Shown here: piece after piece, positions 61,752 to 64,000 of the stretch
Layout of the letters: every line of letters begins with the position of its first letter
Numbering within the stretch: the stretch's first letter is position 1
Assembly (NCBI GenBank): GCA_012513605.1
Contig: JAAZBV010000101.1
Span: forward strand, 1-64,000
From: Desulfatiglans sp.
GTDB lineage: Bacteria > Desulfobacterota > DSM-4660 > Desulfatiglandales > HGW-15
Direction of reading: 5' to 3'
Length of the DNA stretch: 64,000 bases
Translations under genes and position numbers: made by a program
Notes under the pieces: model-generated
The model's database searches: none
What the model saw: only the letters and a program-made list of their open reading frames with translations
What the model was told of the DNA's origin: nothing

Positions 61752-63290
61752 CTACCATATAGGCCCTGGCTTGAATTTTTCAGGGCCTTCCAATACGGGG
61801 GAGTTAACCCTTTCTGCAATCGCCTTGAGCATTCCCCGGAATAGGAGATCATGGGCAGGCCGGAGTGAATACCAGTAAAAGATACCATACAGCCCCTTTG
61901 GCCTGAACCTTGTTCCAAAGCGAAGCTCTGATGCATTGCCATGCTGTACAATGCTGATATCAAGTATTGCCTCACCGGGGAGCTTCATCTCTGCAAGGAG
62001 AATAAGCCTTTCAGGGGGTGTCACATCAAGGACACGCCAGAAATCAAGGGCATCTCCAATCTGCAAATATTCAGGGTGCCTGCGGCCCCGCCTTAAACCC
62101 GCGCCGCCCGCCATTGCATCCATCCAGCCCCTTATCTTCCACAGGATATCCCCATAATAGTACCCGTTGTTACCACCCATCCTCCTTATTACGGGCCATA
62201 TCTCTTCGGGCAGGGCCTTCAGCCATATCCTGAAGCCGCTCTTTAAAAGGGTGCCCCCTGCATAAGGGGCATCACCCCTGTGCGCCCATTCAGGGGGCTT
62301 TATTACCCCGGCATCTGTCCATCTTGTTTTAACAATCTGTTGCGAATCCTTTTTAATAGCCCAGCCAATGGCCTCATCGCATGGCAGCAGTCTCTGCGGT
62401 ATCAATCCCCTTATACTGTTTTCCCTTGCCACAGCCTCGTTTCTGGCGCCCGCCAAAAGTGGGTATGAGATGCTTGGAGGCACAGGAAGCACACACCTTG
62501 CAAAAAGAATAAGTATCCTGTTCACTATTGCAGAATTGGCGAACAGGCGAAGTGTGATGATAAAAGGCTTCCTGACACCCTTTTCAATGGCATATATCTC
62601 AAGGAGTCTTCTGTATGTAATCACATCAGGCCCGCCAATATCAAATGAACGACCAATGGTCTCCTCTTTTTCAAGACAGCCTGCCAGATAATCAATAACG
62701 TTTTTGATACTGATCGGCTGGATACGGTTATCTATTATTGATGAAGGGACAACCATTACTGGCAGACGCTCAACAAGGTAACGCAGGATCTCAAAAGAGG
62801 CGCTCCCTGAACCGAGTATGATGGCAGCAAAGAGTGAGGTAACAGGCACTGTCCCTGTTACAAGTATCTGCGCCACCTCAAGCCTGCTTTTAAGGTGAGG
62901 GCTTGAATCAGGCCTGTCGCCCCCAACCCCTCCCAGGTATATGATACGCTTCAGACTGGTGCCGGCAGCAGCCATTATAAAATTTGCTGCGGCCAGTCTA
63001 TCTGCCCTGGCAAATTCCTTTTTATGCTGCGGATTCATGGAGTGCACAAGATAATAGGCAACCTGGCAGCCATTAATGGCCTCCCTTAATGATGAAGCAT
63101 CAAGCAGGTCCGCTTCAACAAGTTCAATATTGGGGTCTTCTGACCATGTTCGGTCTTTGAGTTTATCCATGGAGCGGGCCAACGCCCTTACCCTGTAACC
63201 GGCAGCAAGAAGTCGTTCCACAAGCCTGCCGCCCACATACCCGGTAGCGCCTGTTACCAGTATGGTCCCTGTTTCGCGGGTCTCGGTCAT
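61752..63290 (-). CDS. NAD(P)-binding SDR fused to DUF2867
   Basis: 512 residues. Residues 1-290: SDR with ILVTGATGYVGGRLVERLLAAG, LLDASSLREAINGCQVAYYLVHSM and the NmrA-like ending. Residues about 320-510: DUF2867 with LKSGFRIWLKALPEEIWPVIRRMGGNNGYYYGDI and a long tail LRFGTRFRPKGLYGIFYWYSLRPAHDLLFRGML. This fusion is known in proteobacteria; function unassigned. 28 bases upstream of the partial helicase-like gene, same strand, so probably one operon. Confidence 0.85.
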   Translation of the reverse strand: MTETRETGTILVTGATGYVGGRLVERLLAAGYRVRALARSMDKLKDRTWSEDPNIELVEADLLDASSLREAINGCQVAYYLVHSMNPQHKKEFARADRLAAANFIMAAAGTSLKRIIYLGGVGGDRPDSSPHLKSRLEVAQILVTGTVPVTSLFAAIILGSGSASFEILRYLVERLPVMVVPSSIIDNRIQPISIKNVIDYLAGCLEKEETIGRSFDIGGPDVITYRRLLEIYAIEKGVRKPFIITLRLFANSAIVNRILILFARCVLPVPPSISYPLLAGARNEAVARENSIRGLIPQRLLPCDEAIGWAIKKDSQQIVKTRWTDAGVIKPPEWAHRGDAPYAGGTLLKSGFRIWLKALPEEIWPVIRRMGGNNGYYYGDILWKIRGWMDAMAGGAGLRRGRRHPEYLQIGDALDFWRVLDVTPPERLILLAEMKLPGEAILDISIVQHGNASELRFGTRFRPKGLYGIFYWYSLRPAHDLLFRGMLKAIAERVNSPVLEGPEKFKPGPIW

Positions 63291-63318
63291 TGATCCCCCT
63301 CTCTACATCTCACCAGTC

Positions 63319-64000
63319 TTAACCAAGAAATACAGGCTCTCTTAAGATCAGCCCCATTGCCTTCCCTGCTGTCCCAGCAAGAACAGGGTGGGTCTCCTCA
63401 AGGTTAAGCATCTGCCTCAGGTGATCGGCTGTCCTTACAATCAGGGATGCCATGTCCCCCTCGCCTATGGGTATGTTTTTTAAGAGTGTCTCCCATGATG
63501 CCCCCTTTGCCCAAAGGAAAAGGGCTGCCCCTGGCCAGAACATGATCTGTGGATAATTAAAGCCCCTTTTATCCATATGCCCTATGATCCTGTCCATGCT
63601 GCCAATAAGCCTCTCATATGCATCAAGCATGGTATCAAGGCCGTCAATGCCGCCAAGCCGGGTCTCTACCTCCTGCTCCCTGTCCCATACAAAGAGTGCA
63701 GTAAGCCCTGCCATAACAGCGGGAGATGCATCATTAAAGCCGCCCTTTCTTATGGCCTCGCCTATTAAAAGGGGTTGATCAAGCCTGAGCTTGGATGCCC
63801 AGACGCCATCAGGGGTGAGCTTGCCATTATCATCCACAAAACCTGTCTCCCTTAAAAACCTCAGATGCCTCTTGAAATTGATCCACAGTGTCTCCCCCAT
63901 ACGGGTAATCATGAATGTTGATGACCTGAAGTTTGCCAGCGCCTTTCTCAGGGGCTTATTACTTTTTATATTGCATGATGGAAGAGACCTGCACCCGACG
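63319..64000 (-). CDS. Helicase-like C-terminal domain, 5'-truncated by window edge
   Basis: About 227 residues visible; the frame stays open to the right edge, and the ATG at 63912 is internal. The visible block (NFKRHLRFLRETGFVDDNGKLTPDGVWASKLRLDQPLLIGEAIRKG, AVMAGLTALFVWDREQEV, and the C-terminal helices) matches the DSHCT-type end of Ski2/Mtr4-like DEAD/DEAH helicases. The ATPase domains would lie outside. Start therefore not in the window. Confidence 0.65.
   Translation of the reverse strand, partial: VGCRSLPSCNIKSNKPLRKALANFRSSTFMITRMGETLWINFKRHLRFLRETGFVDDNGKLTPDGVWASKLRLDQPLLIGEAIRKGGFNDASPAVMAGLTALFVWDREQEVETRLGGIDGLDTMLDAYERLIGSMDRIIGHMDKRGFNYPQIMFWPGAALFLWAKGASWETLLKNIPIGEGDMASLIVRTADHLRQMLNLEETHPVLAGTAGKAMGLILREPVFLG

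Noticed and set aside
1-64000. tRNA or rRNA genes in the window
   Set aside because: No cloverleaf with conserved T-loop and anticodon stem or rRNA core segment was recognised; a covariance search would be needed to be sure.

Overview
The window comes from a Gram-negative, probably strictly anaerobic bacterium, most likely in the Desulfobacterota (former Deltaproteobacteria). The evidence is a complete LPS and outer-membrane assembly operon (bamA, skp, lpxD, fabZ, lpxA, lpxI, lpxB, lolCD), a rubrerythrin / desulfoferrodoxin / rubredoxin oxygen-defence set, an octaheme cytochrome c, LL-diaminopimelate aminotransferase, a tungsten-type aldehyde oxidoreductase and two sigma-54 activators. Family calls come from reading motifs and recalling family features. 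No database search was possible. I saw no rRNA, tRNA or CRISPR array.

Layout. (1) 1-2915: AT-rich accessory DNA. Two attC-like recombination sites (572-640 and 1187-1253) separate small promoterless-looking genes, so this looks like the tail of an integron cassette array. The last cassette carries a ClpP-like serine protease and runs into a REP-associated (Y1/HUH) transposase element with perfect 27-bp terminal inverted repeats. (2) 3000-10330: an outer-membrane barrel gene with a good sigma-54 promoter, a PAS-AAA-Fis sigma-54 activator with a four-cysteine PAS segment, then small ORF, rubrerythrin, thiol peroxidase, superoxide reductase, rubredoxin, Cys-rich protein, octaheme cytochrome, glutaredoxin and ferredoxin-thioredoxin reductase. 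This is a coherent redox-stress cluster. (3) 10417-12444: a phospholipase D family lipoprotein.

(4) 12454-16721: a patch of archaeal-type C1 genes: MfnB (methanofuran precursor synthase), a DUF447 flavoprotein, an HD-domain protein of the type proposed for methanopterin synthesis, formaldehyde-activating enzyme (Fae) behind a strong promoter, an iron-sulfur flavoprotein, and a DmrB/AfpA-type flavoprotein. Together they argue that this bacterium makes and uses tetrahydromethanopterin and methanofuran. (5) 16797-25398: rhodanese lipoprotein, oligoendopeptidase F, a Tat-signal ferredoxin with a YdhV-like aldehyde:ferredoxin oxidoreductase whose third cluster cysteine is replaced by Asp, MobA, thioredoxin reductase, thioredoxin, BamD. 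(6) 25409-29095: alaS and recA.

(7) 29220-37690: a second AT-rich island between recA and the lpx operon. It holds a DUF3800-Mod-Res type III restriction-modification operon and a two-gene module of unknown function (PLD-like protein plus multi-TM protein). It is bordered on both sides by related hairpins and short ACCATTC-type repeats in opposite orientation. (8) 37658-51232: NtrC-type regulator followed (on the minus strand, read right to left) by lysS, lolC, lolD, bamA, skp, lpxD, fabZ, lpxA, lpxI, a Gfo/Idh/MocA dehydrogenase, lpxB. (9) 51600-64000: assorted genes: lipoprotein, metal-binding protein, SDR, DUF2845, a kinase-BON fusion, MFS transporter, dapL, rsmE, GNAT, DUF2239 with twin palindromic operators, a HEPN-motif protein, an SDR-DUF2867 fusion and the C-terminal end of a helicase-like protein running off the right edge.

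The strongest candidates for something undescribed are the H4MPT/methanofuran gene patch in a bacterial redox context, the AOR with an apparent Asp cluster ligand, and the two-gene module at 36268-37360 beside the type III R-M system.
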